Assembly: GCA_947630835.1 (NCBI GenBank)
Contig: CANRIZ010000011.1
Location: 1-64,000 of the forward strand
Direction: 5' to 3'
From: an uncultured Clostridia bacterium
GTDB taxonomy: Bacteria; Bacillota; Clostridia; Oscillospirales; Acutalibacteraceae
Length of the DNA stretch: 64,000 nt
Made by a program: the position numbers and the translations under genes. Positions 17,711 to 27,153 of the stretch are shown one piece after another; the first letter of the stretch is position 1, and each line of letters opens with the position of its first letter. A model generated the notes under the pieces. The model had not been told where the DNA came from. It worked only from the letters and a program-made list of their open reading frames with translations, and did no database searches.

Positions 17711-18205
17711 ATGGAAGAAAAGCTGAGTAAAAAAGAACAGGATTTTTGCAGGTACTATGCGTATTTGCGTTCGCCCCGCGAGGCCGCCGCTCTTGCGGGC
17801 TTTATTTTACTGCCCGAAAGATGCGGGGAAAAGCTGCTTGATAAAAAGAAAATCAGAGATGAGATTTTAAGGCTTGAAGCGCAGCAATCCGATTTCAAGC
17901 TTGCCAAAGCGGGCTTCAGGCGCCTTGCGTTCGGTTCGGTTGCGGACGCGGTAAGATTGCTCGACGGCGAAAGGGAAAACGTTGACGGGCTTGATTTGTT
18001 TATGGTTTCCGATATAAAAATCCCCAAGGGCGGGGGAATGGAAATTAAATTTTTTGACAGGCAAAAGGCTCTCGAATGTCTTGCGTCGATGGAAGGTCTG
18101 TCCGACAACAGCTCAACCATGCCCTTTTACGACGCATTGGAAAAGTCCGCCGCCCTTGTTTCGGGAGCGCCCGAAAACGCTTCCTCCGACGGAGTGGATT
18201 TATGA
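17711..18205 (+). CDS. terS: Phage terminase small subunit-like protein
   Basis: About 164 residues. The N-terminus LSKKEQDFCRYYAYLRSPREAAALAG is the classical small-terminase HTH region that recognises packaging DNA. The C-terminal part is acidic and low in complexity. I prefer the ATG at 17711 (GGAG 10 bases upstream) to a TTG at 17705. Its TGA overlaps the ATG of the large subunit, the usual terS-terL arrangement. Base composition resembles neighbouring host genes, which suggests long residence. Confidence 0.85.
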   Translation: MEEKLSKKEQDFCRYYAYLRSPREAAALAGFILLPERCGEKLLDKKKIRDEILRLEAQQSDFKLAKAGFRRLAFGSVADAVRLLDGERENVDGLDLFMVSDIKIPKGGGMEIKFFDRQKALECLASMEGLSDNSSTMPFYDALEKSAALVSGAPENASSDGVDL

Positions 18206-19467
18206 GAAGCGGCAGTTTTAAAAGCTTTTCCAAAAAGCAATTAACCCTATTAACCTGGTGGTGTAAAAACAGCCCTTTCAATACCTGCGACGCCGTTATT
18301 TGCGACGGCGCGGTGCGAAGCGGCAAAACGCTTTGTATGTTCATTTCATTCGTCTGCTGGGCGTTTTACGAGTTTAACGACAGCTCGTTCGCCCTTTGCG
18401 GAAAAACCGTAACAAGCCTTAGGAGGAACGTCGTTACTCCGATTTTACCCCTATTGTGCGACCTGGGCTTTAAATGCGAGGAAAAGATTTCTAAAAATTA
18501 TATTGAAATTTCCCGCGACGGCAGGCTCAACAGGTTTTACCTTTTCGGCGGCAGGGACGAGTCGTCCGCGGCTCTGATTCAGGGTATGACGCTGGGCGGA
18601 GTTATGCTTGACGAGGTTGCGCTTATGCCGCGTTCGTTTTGCGAGCAGGCAATCGCCCGTTGTTCCGTAGACGGCTCTAAAATCTGGTTTAACTGTAATC
18701 CCGAAAATCCCTCGCATTGGTTCTACAAGGAGTGGATACAAAAGAGAACCGAGAAAAACTGCCTTTATCTTCATTTTGTTATGGAGGATAATCCGTCGCT
18801 TTCAAAGGAAATAATCAAGCGGTACAAAAGCCTGTATTCCGGCGCGTTTTACGAGCGCTTTGTTTTGGGCAAATGGGTTGCCGCAGACGGACTTATCTAT
18901 CCTTTCTTTAACAGGGATTTTATATACGAGGTTCCCGAAGATTTCGACAGCTTTGCGGTTTCGTGCGACTACGGAACGGTCAATCCCACTTCCATGGGGC
19001 TTTGGGGAAGGCACGGCGGCGTATGGTACAGAATCGACGAGTTCTACCACGATTCAAAGCAAAAAGGCTTTCAAATGACCGATGAGGAATACTATGCTTC
19101 ACTCGCTTCCTTAATCGGCGGCAGAAAAACGGAATTTGTTGTTGTAGACCCGTCGGCGGCTTCGTTTATCGAATGTATCAGACGGCACGGGGAATACAGG
19201 GCGGTTAAAGCCGATAACGACGTGCTTGCGGGTATTCGCATAACTTCGGACGCGCTAAAGCAGGGGAAAATCAAAATTTGCAAAACCTGTCCCGATATTA
19301 TAAGGGAATTCAGCCTCTACAGGTGGGACGAGAGCGCAAGGTACGACGCTCCGAGAAAGGAGAACGACCACGCCATGGACGATATGAGATATTTCAGCGT
19401 TACCGCGCTGAAAGAAAAAAAGGATGATTTCTTCGCAGTCAGCTTTTCAAGAGAAAGGGGGTTTTAA
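18202..19467 (+). CDS. terL: Phage terminase large subunit (packaging ATPase-nuclease)
   Basis: 421 residues from the ATG at 18202, which overlaps the terS stop. Walker A GAVRSGKT is at residues 36-43, and the Walker B-like GVMLDEVALM follows. The nuclease domain keeps its acidic residues in VSCDYGTVNP, VVVDPSA and the terminal NDHAMDDMRYF. All motor and nuclease motifs look intact, so this is not an obvious decayed relic. It would pump DNA into capsids through the portal encoded next. Confidence 0.93.
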   Translation: MRSGSFKSFSKKQLTLLTWWCKNSPFNTCDAVICDGAVRSGKTLCMFISFVCWAFYEFNDSSFALCGKTVTSLRRNVVTPILPLLCDLGFKCEEKISKNYIEISRDGRLNRFYLFGGRDESSAALIQGMTLGGVMLDEVALMPRSFCEQAIARCSVDGSKIWFNCNPENPSHWFYKEWIQKRTEKNCLYLHFVMEDNPSLSKEIIKRYKSLYSGAFYERFVLGKWVAADGLIYPFFNRDFIYEVPEDFDSFAVSCDYGTVNPTSMGLWGRHGGVWYRIDEFYHDSKQKGFQMTDEEYYASLASLIGGRKTEFVVVDPSAASFIECIRRHGEYRAVKADNDVLAGIRITSDALKQGKIKICKTCPDIIREFSLYRWDESARYDAPRKENDHAMDDMRYFSVTALKEKKDDFFAVSFSRERGF

Positions 19468-19468
19468 T

Positions 19469-20644
19469 CTGGCTATTTTTAATAAAAAGAAAAGGCAGAG
19501 CGTTTCCGTGCCGGTACTCGCTTCCGAAGCCGAAGCTTTAAGGCGTCCGTTTTCCGCAATAGAGAATTATATGCCCGCCGAGCATATAGAGTACGATTTG
19601 TACGACAGCCTGCGGGAGGCGATACCGATAATCGACGCCGCAATTTACAAAACGGTCAGGCTTACGGGCGGCTTCCGTGTTGAAACCGAGGAAAAACGCT
19701 TCGACAGGATTGTTAACGATTTTGTAAAAGAGGTCAGCACGGACGCAGGGCAAAGCTCTTTGCAGACCTTTATCGACAGCTATTTTGAGCAATTATTGAC
19801 TTACGGCGTGGCAGCGGGAGAAATGCTCGTTGATTCCGACGGTAAAGTAAAATACCTTTACAATGCTTCGTGCAGGAATATCACCTTAAAAAGGAACGAA
19901 AAGAACTTCAACGAGATAGACGTATGCTCAACCGACGGCGTAACCCAAACTCCTGCGGTAAATCAGGATAGGATAATATATTCCACCCTTAACGCAAGGC
20001 CCGGAGAGCTTATCGGCTGTTCCGTGCTGAGGGGACTGCCTTTTGTAAGCGACGTTCTTTTGAAAATTTATAACGCCATAGGTCAGAATTGGGACAGGGT
20101 AGGCAACGTGCGCTTTGCCGTAACCTATAAGCCGAACGATGATTCAAGCTCAAAGGCGTATGCAAAAGAGAGGGCGCTTACCATAGCCGAGGAATGGGGC
20201 AAGGCGATGAAAAGCCGCGAGGTAAGGGATTTTATAGCCGTCGGCGACGTTGACATCAAGGTTATAGGCGCAGACAACCAGATACTTGACAGCGAGGTCC
20301 CCGCAAGGCAGATGCTCGAGCAGATAGTGGCAAAGCTTTCTCTGCCGCCGTTTATGCTCGGTATTTCCTGGTCAACGACCGAAAGAATGTCCCAACAGCA
20401 GGCGGACACTCTTACCTCGGAGCTTGAATTTTACAGAAGAATACTCACTCCGGTAATCAAAAAAATCTGCAAAACGCATCTCAGGGCTTACGGATATACA
20501 AAATCCGTAAACGTCATATGGGACGGCATCACCTTAAAGGATATGCTTGACGAGGCGAACGCGCGTTACCTCAACGCAAAGGCAGACGAAATATATGAAA
20601 GAATCGGCGAGGAAAAGGAGGAAAGCCATGAACAAAAGCTATAA
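19469..20644 (+). CDS. Phage portal protein
   Basis: About 391 residues. It has portal-type features: an N-terminal conserved region LREAIPIIDAAIYKTVRLTGG, a central wing/stem region, and SLPPFMLGISWSTTERMSQQQAD near the C-terminus, typical of portal proteins of clostridial siphophages. The dodecameric ring forms the capsid vertex through which terminase packs DNA. No ATG or GTG fits. The best start is a CTG at 19469, seven bases after GAAAGGGGG and one base after the terL stop. Its 3' end overlaps the protease gene. Confidence 0.9.
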   Translation: MAIFNKKKRQSVSVPVLASEAEALRRPFSAIENYMPAEHIEYDLYDSLREAIPIIDAAIYKTVRLTGGFRVETEEKRFDRIVNDFVKEVSTDAGQSSLQTFIDSYFEQLLTYGVAAGEMLVDSDGKVKYLYNASCRNITLKRNEKNFNEIDVCSTDGVTQTPAVNQDRIIYSTLNARPGELIGCSVLRGLPFVSDVLLKIYNAIGQNWDRVGNVRFAVTYKPNDDSSSKAYAKERALTIAEEWGKAMKSREVRDFIAVGDVDIKVIGADNQILDSEVPARQMLEQIVAKLSLPPFMLGISWSTTERMSQQQADTLTSELEFYRRILTPVIKKICKTHLRAYGYTKSVNVIWDGITLKDMLDEANARYLNAKADEIYERIGEEKEESHEQKL

Positions 20645-21605
20645 TTCAGAGCCGAAATGCGGCGCGGAGGACGTAAGCGAGGAGGATATGGAGCTTATTA
20701 ACTCCTACTCGCGAAAAAAGCTGAAGGCGGAGGACGTCTTTGTGTTTTCCGCCGTGCTTTGCGACAATGAAATAGACCGTGATTTTGAAAGATTTTCCGT
20801 TGAGTCGCTCAAAACCCTGGCGGAGCTTTTTAAGGGCAAGACCGCAATTAAAAACCATTCTATGAATTCGGAGGATCAATCCGCAAGAACGTTCAAGACG
20901 CAGCTTGTAACGGACGAAAGCAAAAAGAACAGTCTCGGCGAGCCTTATGTTTACTTAAAAGCGTACAGCTATATTCCCAGAATTAAAAAGTACGAAAGCC
21001 TGATAGAGGAAATCGAATCGGGCATAAAAAAGGAGGTAAGCGTAAGCTGTTCGGTGGGCAAAAGCATATGCTCGATTTGCGGCGCGGATTTAAGGCAAAG
21101 CGCATGCCATCACAAAAAGGGGAAAAGCTACAAGGGCAAATTGTGCTATTTGGAGCTTAACGACCCGCTCGACGCTTATGAGTGGTCTTTTGTCGCAGTG
21201 CCGGCGCAGAAAAACGCGGGCGTTATAAAAAACTTTAAGGATAAGGAGGAAAACACAGTGGCGCAGGACGCAGTAAAGTCAATTAAAGAACTCGACAGCG
21301 AAATAATTTTAAGCAGGGAAGACGTAAAAGCGCTTAGGGATTACATCGTTTCTGTAGAAACTCAGGCGCAGGACGGCAGGGAGTACAGAAAAGCGCTTGA
21401 AACGGAAACGGTAAAATTATTTGCCCTTACCTCTCCCGAAATTTCAAACGATTGCACTAAAAGCATATGCAAATCGCTTTCTACAAAGGATTTAAAGGAG
21501 CTTAACGGGGCGCTTAAAGAAAAAAATCGGGAGCTTTCCGCTCCGCAGCTTGTTAAAGCAAAACAGCAGAGCGAAAATTCGCTTAATTCACAGTTCAGAT
21601 TTTAA
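20628..21605 (+). CDS. Prohead protease / scaffold-like protein with Cys-rich insertion
   Basis: 325 residues from the ATG at 20628 (GGAGG 7 bases upstream), overlapping the portal end. The HK97-type protease pattern is seen: catalytic His in AIKNHSMN, the Ser region KKEVSVSCSVGK, and the conserved DAYEWSFVAVPAQ. A Cys/His cluster (CSICG ... CHH ... C) sits after the Ser region and could bind zinc. The C-terminal 100 residues are charged and helical, as expected of a scaffold segment cleaved during maturation. It lies directly upstream of the capsid gene. Confidence 0.85.
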   Translation: MNKSYNSEPKCGAEDVSEEDMELINSYSRKKLKAEDVFVFSAVLCDNEIDRDFERFSVESLKTLAELFKGKTAIKNHSMNSEDQSARTFKTQLVTDESKKNSLGEPYVYLKAYSYIPRIKKYESLIEEIESGIKKEVSVSCSVGKSICSICGADLRQSACHHKKGKSYKGKLCYLELNDPLDAYEWSFVAVPAQKNAGVIKNFKDKEENTVAQDAVKSIKELDSEIILSREDVKALRDYIVSVETQAQDGREYRKALETETVKLFALTSPEISNDCTKSICKSLSTKDLKELNGALKEKNRELSAPQLVKAKQQSENSLNSQFRF

Positions 21606-21629
21606 ATTGTAAAAGAAAGGATTAATAAT

Positions 21630-22637
21630 ATGGCTATTTATGAAAATATTAAACTTGACAAAGGACTTTATTCAACGGGCAGAGGCTTTACAAAGGAGCT
21701 TGAAGCCGTTGACCCTTCCGAAAATTACAAAGGCACTTCGCTTGAGGGACTTGACGCCTTTGAAAGACAGTTAAAGCGTTTTAACATTAAAATAAGCGGC
21801 AGCGGCAGCGACGTGATTGAAAAGTTCTTCAAGACCGCGGATTCTGCGGCGCTTTTCCCCGAGTATGTCGCAAGAGCTGTCAGGAAGGGCAAGGAGGAGG
21901 CGGATATACTCCCCTTTATTATAGCTTCAAAAACAAATATCAACGGGCTTGATTACAGAAGCATAGCCTCCGTACCCACCGACGACGACAAGGCGTTGAA
22001 GGACGTTGCCGAGGGCGAAACCATACCCGAAACGGAAATCAAGGTGCAGTCAAATCTCGTTAAACTCAAAAAGCACGGCAGGATGCTCGTCGCTTCTTAC
22101 GAGGCGATAAGGTTTCAGAGGCTCGACCTGTTTACGGTTATGCTTAAACAGATAGGCTCGTATATTGCAAAATCCCAGTTGAGCGAGGCGGTAAAAACTA
22201 TAGTTTCGGGCGACGGCAACAACAACGCCGCCGCAAAGACGGACACGGCTTCCGCGGATAAAATTACATATGCGGATCTTGTTTCGTTCTGGAACAGCTT
22301 TGACCCGTATGAGCTCAACACTATTGTCGCTGCGCCCGACGTTGCGGCGAAAATCCTTGAAATGAGCGAAATGCGCGACGCTGCGGCAGGTCTTAATTTC
22401 CATTCGACGGGTAACGTTATAACCCCTCTCGGCGCAAAGCTTCTTAAAAGCTCGTCGGTAACGGAGGGTTCGCTTATCGGGCTTGATAAAAACTGCGCCC
22501 TTGAAATGGTGCAGGCGGGCGGAATACTCACCGAATACGATAAGCTTATTGACCGTCAGCTTGAGCGAGCGGCAATTACGGAGATTTCCGGCTTTGCCAA
22601 AATTATTACCGAAGCTTCAAAGGTACTCGAGGTTTAA
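21630..22637 (+). CDS. Phage major capsid protein, HK97-fold type
   Basis: 335 residues. The region ALFPEYVARAVRKGKEEADILPFI, followed by GLDYRSI and a glycine/acid E-loop-like segment (DVAEGETIPETEI), resembles the capsid proteins of clostridial siphophages of the HK97 fold. The first 90 residues resemble a delta domain or linker. The ribosome site GAAAGGA precedes the ATG. It is expected to assemble an icosahedral shell processed by the preceding protease. The reading frame is intact. Confidence 0.88.
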   Translation: MAIYENIKLDKGLYSTGRGFTKELEAVDPSENYKGTSLEGLDAFERQLKRFNIKISGSGSDVIEKFFKTADSAALFPEYVARAVRKGKEEADILPFIIASKTNINGLDYRSIASVPTDDDKALKDVAEGETIPETEIKVQSNLVKLKKHGRMLVASYEAIRFQRLDLFTVMLKQIGSYIAKSQLSEAVKTIVSGDGNNNAAAKTDTASADKITYADLVSFWNSFDPYELNTIVAAPDVAAKILEMSEMRDAAAGLNFHSTGNVITPLGAKLLKSSSVTEGSLIGLDKNCALEMVQAGGILTEYDKLIDRQLERAAITEISGFAKIITEASKVLEV

Positions 22638-22651
22638 TCGGAGGAATTTCG

Positions 22652-23014
22652 ATGATTGATGTAATCAAGGTTGCCAAGGCGGTTAAAAGGCTTACCAATA
22701 TGCCGAATTCGAGGGTAAACGAGCTGATACCGACCGTAAAGGGAGTCTGCGCGGAGCTTTCCGGCCGCCTTAAAAAGGAGGAATACGCCGACGACTTTCG
22801 GGCAATAAACGCCGCAGTGTATTTGAGCTATTACCGTCTTGTTCTCAGGCAGATACTAACGGGCGATTATCCCGATTATTTTAAGCTCGGCGATATTACC
22901 GTTACCCAGAGCCCGTCGCTCATACTTGAAAAGGCCGCCAAGCTCAGGGACGACGCCGTATGCGGGGCTTCGTGCCTGCTTGAGGACATTGATTTTATAT
23001 TCAGGCAGGTGTGA
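22652..23014 (+). CDS. Putative head-tail connector (adaptor) protein
   Basis: 120 residues, mostly helical. It has no motif I can name with certainty. Its position directly after the capsid gene, its size and its helical, charged composition (SRVNELIPTVKGVC, YLSYYRLVLRQIL) fit the adaptor ring that binds the portal. The site GGAGG lies before the ATG. The assignment is from gene order, not from recognised sequence. Confidence 0.55.
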   Translation: MIDVIKVAKAVKRLTNMPNSRVNELIPTVKGVCAELSGRLKKEEYADDFRAINAAVYLSYYRLVLRQILTGDYPDYFKLGDITVTQSPSLILEKAAKLRDDAVCGASCLLEDIDFIFRQV

Positions 23015-23017
23015 TTT

Positions 23018-23356
23018 TTGGAATATCCCAAAATAGATTTCAAAAAGTACGGCGAAAGCGTATTCGTTTCTGATGATAACTGGAGGTCGGAAACGTACTA
23101 CGCTTGCATCAGACCGCTCAGATACAAAAACAAAATGTATATGACGGGTAATCTTACCGAGATAGGCCATTACGACGAGGGCTATTATCTTTACATAGGC
23201 CCGCCGCAGATTTTGCTTGAAAATCTTACGCTCAGGGCGGTGCTTACAACTGCGGGAGGTAAAAAATACAATATCTTTAAAACCGAACGCATATGTTTAG
23301 CCGATAAGCCCGTATATGTATGGGCAATTCTCAGGCTTAAACCGGCAGGTGATTAA
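23018..23356 (+). CDS. Putative head-closure (stopper-like) protein
   Basis: 112 residues starting at a TTG three bases after the preceding stop. It is rich in beta-type, Tyr-containing stretches (ETYYACIRPLRY, GYYLYIGPPQILL). I do not recognise the family. In siphophage gene order this slot holds the small beta-barrel stopper between adaptor and tail. It is adjacent, without a gap, to the next gene. Confidence 0.45.
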   Translation: MEYPKIDFKKYGESVFVSDDNWRSETYYACIRPLRYKNKMYMTGNLTEIGHYDEGYYLYIGPPQILLENLTLRAVLTTAGGKKYNIFKTERICLADKPVYVWAILRLKPAGD

Positions 23357-23779
23357 ATGCTTTATCCAAGTCAGATAGTTCCGATAGTTGTCAAGAAGTT
23401 AAAGCAGAGCTCGGAGTTTGCCGATACGGTTATTTTTACCGAATATGACACGAATATAGACGAAAAACCGAATGCGGAGGTCTTTATTGCGGTCGGACTC
23501 GACAGCTATTACATAAGCGAGGATTTAGACGAATTCGGTCAGCCGACGGATACGAGAGAGTATACCGCCGAGGTAAAAATAAGCTATTACGGCAAGTACA
23601 GAAACGGGGCGGCAAAATGTTATTTCCTTATCGACAAAACAATCAGAACGATGTTTGAGCAGTTTACGGCTCCGGACGCCGTCAAGGGCTTAAAGTGTTC
23701 AAGCGCGGCATACCGCCGCGACGTGGACAGTATAGTAGTGGATTTGACCTTTGAAATTAAGGGAATTTACTACGCTTGA
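23357..23779 (+). CDS. Putative tail-terminator/head-tail joining protein
   Basis: 140 residues. It begins MLYPSQIVPIVVKKL and alternates helices and strands (AEVKISYYGKYRN, VDLTFEIKGIYYA), similar to tail-terminator or tail-completion proteins that normally precede the tail tube gene. No tail gene follows: a terminator begins 20 bases after the stop and then comes glgB. The function is inferred from position and fold-like composition. Confidence 0.5.
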   Translation: MLYPSQIVPIVVKKLKQSSEFADTVIFTEYDTNIDEKPNAEVFIAVGLDSYYISEDLDEFGQPTDTREYTAEVKISYYGKYRNGAAKCYFLIDKTIRTMFEQFTAPDAVKGLKCSSAAYRRDVDSIVVDLTFEIKGIYYA

Positions 23780-23798
23780 CAATCTAAAAACATATCGG

Positions 23799-23833
23799 TA
23801 CGCGCAGGATTTTCAGTCCTGCGCGTATTTTTT
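23799..23833 (+). terminator. Terminator closing the phage head cassette
   Basis: An 11-bp perfect stem, TACGCGCAGGA (23799-23809) with TCCTGCGCGTA (23817-23827), followed by TTTTTT. Confidence 0.95.
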
Positions 23834-23926
23834 GTTACAGCTAAAAAAAGGTGAATTTTGTAACAAAATGCACAAATAGCACTAACAAAATTCGTTATCT
23901 GTTTGAACGAAATAGTCAAAAAACAC

Positions 23927-23955
23927 TTGAATTTGCTCCTTTAATTTGGTAAAAT
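23927..23955 (+). promoter_or_regulatory. Promoter of the glycogen operon
   Basis: TTGAAT (23927-23932) and TAAAAT (23950-23955) with a 17-base spacer. It lies 31 bases ahead of the glgB start. Confidence 0.7.
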
Positions 23956-23986
23956 GCTTTTATAAAGAAATAATGAGGTAGTATAA

Positions 23987-25891
23987 ATGTCTGAAACTCT
24001 TTTGAAAAAAGCCGAAAAAGAAAGAGAGGTTCCGCTTTATCTTTTTCACGAGGGCAGCAACTCTCATTCTTACGAATATTTCGGTTCGCATAGGAAAAAT
24101 AAAGATACCGTTGTTTTCAGGGTTTGGGCTCCTCACGCTAAGTCCGTAAGCGTTGTAGGCGATTTCAACAATTGGGACGCAAATGCAAATTGTATGAGCT
24201 TTATTGAAAATTCCGGCGGCGTTTGGGAGTGCGGTATTGAGGGTATCAAGCAGTATGATAACTATAAATACGCCATAACGGCTCGGGATTCGAGAGTCAT
24301 TTTGAAAAGCGACCCCTACGCCGTTCATATGGAAACAAGGCCGGGAACCGCTTCAAAATTTTATGAAATAGACAATTGCTTTGAGTGGTCGGACGAAGAA
24401 TGGCTCGGCAAAAGGAAGGGGAAAAATATTTATAAATCCCCCGTCAATATTTACGAGGTGCATGCGGGCTCGTGGAAACGCAACGAGGACGGCAGCTTTT
24501 ATTCCTACCGTATGCTTGCAGACGAGCTTGTGCCCTACGTTAAAAAAATGGGCTATACTCATATCGAGTTTATGCCTTTAACCGAATATCCGTTCGACGG
24601 AAGCTGGGGCTATCAGGTTACGGGTTATTTTTCCGCAACCTCCCGCTACGGTACGCCCGCCGATTTGATGTATCTTGTAAACAAGTGCCACAGGGCGGGC
24701 ATAGGCGTAATACTCGACTGGGTTCCGGCGCATTTCCCGAAAGACGCCAACGGGCTTTACGAATTTGACGGCCAACCGCTTTACGAATACGACGACCCGA
24801 GAAAGGGCGAGCATTACGGCTGGGGAACGAAGGTGTTTGATTTCGGCAAGACCGAGGTGCGCTCTTTCCTGATGTCAAGCGCAAATTTCTGGCTTAAAAA
24901 ATATCACCTCGACGGCATTAGAATCGACGCCGTCGCCTCGATGCTTTACCTCGATTACGACCGTAAGGACGGCGAATGGATTGCCAATAAAAACGGCGGC
25001 AAGGAAAATCTTGAGGCGGTTGAGTTTTTGCAGAAGCTCAACGAAAACATTTTTGCGGAATTTCCCCACGCCTTGATGATAGCCGAGGAAAGCACCTCTT
25101 GGCCTATGGTTTCAAAGCCTGTGTTTATGGGCGGCTTGGGCTTTAATTTCAAGTGGAATATGGGCTGGATGAACGATATTTTAAGGTATTTTTCGCTTGA
25201 CGGCTTTTTCAGAAAATACAATCACGACTGCATCACGTTTTCAATGTTTTACGCATTTTCGGAGAATTTCGTGCTTCCCATTTCCCACGACGAGGTTGTA
25301 CACGGCAAATGCTCGCTTATAAACAAAATGCCGGGAGTGTACGATGAAAAATTCGCCGGTGTGCGCGCGTTTTTGGGCTATATGATGGCTCACCCCGGGA
25401 AAAAGCTTATGTTTATGGGCTCGGAGTTCGGTCAGTTTATCGAGTGGAATTACGAACAGGGGCTTGACTGGCTGCTGCTCGATTACGAAAAACACCGTCA
25501 ACTGCAATTTTATTTTAAGAGCATAAACAGCTTTTATCGCAAAAATTCTCCTATGTGGGAGGTCGATTATTCCTGGGAGGGCTTTTCTTGGATTTCGTCC
25601 GACGATAACGACAATTCCGTTATAGCATTCAGGCGGATTGACGAAAAAGGCAAGGAAATAATAGTAGTTTGTAATTTTACCAACGTAGAGCGAGAAAACT
25701 ATAGAATAGGCGTTCCCAAAAAGGGAAATTACAAGGTTGTTTTCAATTCCGACGCTGTTGAGTTCGGCGGCTTGGGCAAAGGTAACGGCGATAAAATAAA
25801 AACGGAAGAAATAAATATGCACGGCTTCGAGCAGAGCGTAAGCTTGGATTTGCCTCCGCTGTCTGCAATCTATATCAAAAAGACGGTTTAA
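23987..25891 (+). CDS. glgB: 1,4-alpha-glucan branching enzyme GlgB
   Basis: 634 residues. An N-terminal CBM48-like domain ([21 protein letters not shown]) precedes the GH13 barrel. The barrel shows the nucleophile Asp in [16 protein letters not shown], the acid Glu in [10 protein letters not shown] and the transition-state pair in [14 protein letters not shown]-terminal beta domain follows. It introduces alpha-1,6 branches into glycogen. First gene of glgBCDA. The start at 23987 has only a weak GAGG site, at 23974-23977. Confidence 0.97.
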   Translation: MSETLLKKAEKEREVPLYLFHEGSNSHSYEYFGSHRKNKDTVVFRVWAPHAKSVSVVGDFNNWDANANCMSFIENSGGVWECGIEGIKQYDNYKYAITARDSRVILKSDPYAVHMETRPGTASKFYEIDNCFEWSDEEWLGKRKGKNIYKSPVNIYEVHAGSWKRNEDGSFYSYRMLADELVPYVKKMGYTHIEFMPLTEYPFDGSWGYQVTGYFSATSRYGTPADLMYLVNKCHRAGIGVILDWVPAHFPKDANGLYEFDGQPLYEYDDPRKGEHYGWGTKVFDFGKTEVRSFLMSSANFWLKKYHLDGIRIDAVASMLYLDYDRKDGEWIANKNGGKENLEAVEFLQKLNENIFAEFPHALMIAEESTSWPMVSKPVFMGGLGFNFKWNMGWMNDILRYFSLDGFFRKYNHDCITFSMFYAFSENFVLPISHDEVVHGKCSLINKMPGVYDEKFAGVRAFLGYMMAHPGKKLMFMGSEFGQFIEWNYEQGLDWLLLDYEKHRQLQFYFKSINSFYRKNSPMWEVDYSWEGFSWISSDDNDNSVIAFRRIDEKGKEIIVVCNFTNVERENYRIGVPKKGNYKVVFNSDAVEFGGLGKGNGDKIKTEEINMHGFEQSVSLDLPPLSAIYIKKTV

Positions 25892-25934
25892 TATATAAAT
25901 CAGCTTAATCATTTTCAAAAAGGAGTAATATATT

Positions 25935-27152
25935 ATGGCAAGAAAAATGGAATGTATAGCGATGCTCCTTGCCGGCGGTCAGGGTTCAAGGCTCGGCGTA
26001 CTCACAAAGAACATTGCTAAACCCGCAGTACCATACGGCGGAAAATACAAAATCATTGATTTCCCGCTTTCAAACTGCGTAAATTCCGGCATATCAACGG
26101 TCGGGGTTTTGACGCAGTATCAGCCGCTTGAATTAAACGACTATATCGGAAACGGTCAGGCTTGGGACCTTGACCGCGCAAACGGCGGCGTTCATATGCT
26201 TTCCCCGTATCAGCAGATAAAGGGTATGGAGTGGTACAAGGGTACGGCGAACGCAATTTATCAAAATATACATTTTATTGACAGGTATAACCCGGAGTAT
26301 GTAGCGGTTCTTTCGGGAGATCATATATATAAAATGGATTACAACAAAATGCTCGAATACCACAAGGCCAACGACGCGGCGTGTACCATAGCTATGCTTG
26401 AAGTGCCGTGGGAGGAGGCAAGCCGTTTCGGTCTGATGATTTTGAACGACGACAATTCAATCAGGGAATTTGAAGAAAAGCCGAAAAATCCGAGGAGCAA
26501 CAAGGCTTCCATGGGCGTTTACATTTTCACCTGGTCAAAGCTTCGCCGCTATCTTATAGACGATGAGAACAATCCCGACTCTTCCAACGATTTCGGTAAG
26601 GACGTTATACCCGCCATGCACGCGGCGGGGGAGAGAATGTTTGCATATCTTTTCGACGGCTACTGGAAGGACGTAGGAACAATAGATTCTCTTTGGGAAG
26701 CAAATCTCGACCTTTTAAATCCCAAGGTAAACCTTGATTTGTCGGACGATACATGGAAAATTTATTCAAAAACCCCCACCGTACCGCCGCAGTACATTTC
26801 CGCAACGGCGGACGTTCAGAACTCTATGGTTGCCGAGGGCAGCGAAGTGTTCGGCGAGGTTGATTATTCAATCCTTTTCCACAACGTAGTTGTAGAGGAG
26901 GGCGCAAAGGTACGCTATTCCATTGTAATGCCGGGCGCGGTAATTAAAAAGGGCGCGGACGTCGAGTATTCGATAATAGCGGAAAACGCGGTTATAGAGG
27001 AAAACGCAAAGGTCGGCTGCCGGCCGGAGGAAATTTCGGACCGTGACGAATGGGGTGTTGCCGTAGTCGGCGCTTCGGTCACGATAGGCGAGGGAGTATC
27101 CGTTGCTCCCAAGGCTATGATTGCAGAGGATTTAAGAAAGGGGGACGAATAA
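25935..27152 (+). CDS. glgC: Glucose-1-phosphate adenylyltransferase, catalytic subunit GlgC
   Basis: 405 residues. It begins with the nucleotidyltransferase signature [14 protein letters not shown] and has the [19 protein letters not shown] and [10 protein letters not shown] substrate motifs; the C-terminal left-handed beta-helix repeats follow ([19 protein letters not shown]). It makes ADP-glucose, the committed step of glycogen synthesis. Paired with glgD one base downstream; Gram-positive GlgC commonly functions with a GlgD partner. Confidence 0.97.
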   Translation: MARKMECIAMLLAGGQGSRLGVLTKNIAKPAVPYGGKYKIIDFPLSNCVNSGISTVGVLTQYQPLELNDYIGNGQAWDLDRANGGVHMLSPYQQIKGMEWYKGTANAIYQNIHFIDRYNPEYVAVLSGDHIYKMDYNKMLEYHKANDAACTIAMLEVPWEEASRFGLMILNDDNSIREFEEKPKNPRSNKASMGVYIFTWSKLRRYLIDDENNPDSSNDFGKDVIPAMHAAGERMFAYLFDGYWKDVGTIDSLWEANLDLLNPKVNLDLSDDTWKIYSKTPTVPPQYISATADVQNSMVAEGSEVFGEVDYSILFHNVVVEEGAKVRYSIVMPGAVIKKGADVEYSIIAENAVIEENAKVGCRPEEISDRDEWGVAVVGASVTIGEGVSVAPKAMIAEDLRKGDE

Positions 27153-27153
27153 T

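Noticed and set aside
17266-23833. tRNA-Glu tail repeats as attL/attR bracketing the head cassette
   Set aside because: The repeats lie on the 3' side of tRNA-Glu, whereas the cassette lies on its 5' side beyond tRNA-Met and the tRNA promoter; no copy of the 20-base core was found at the cassette's right end.
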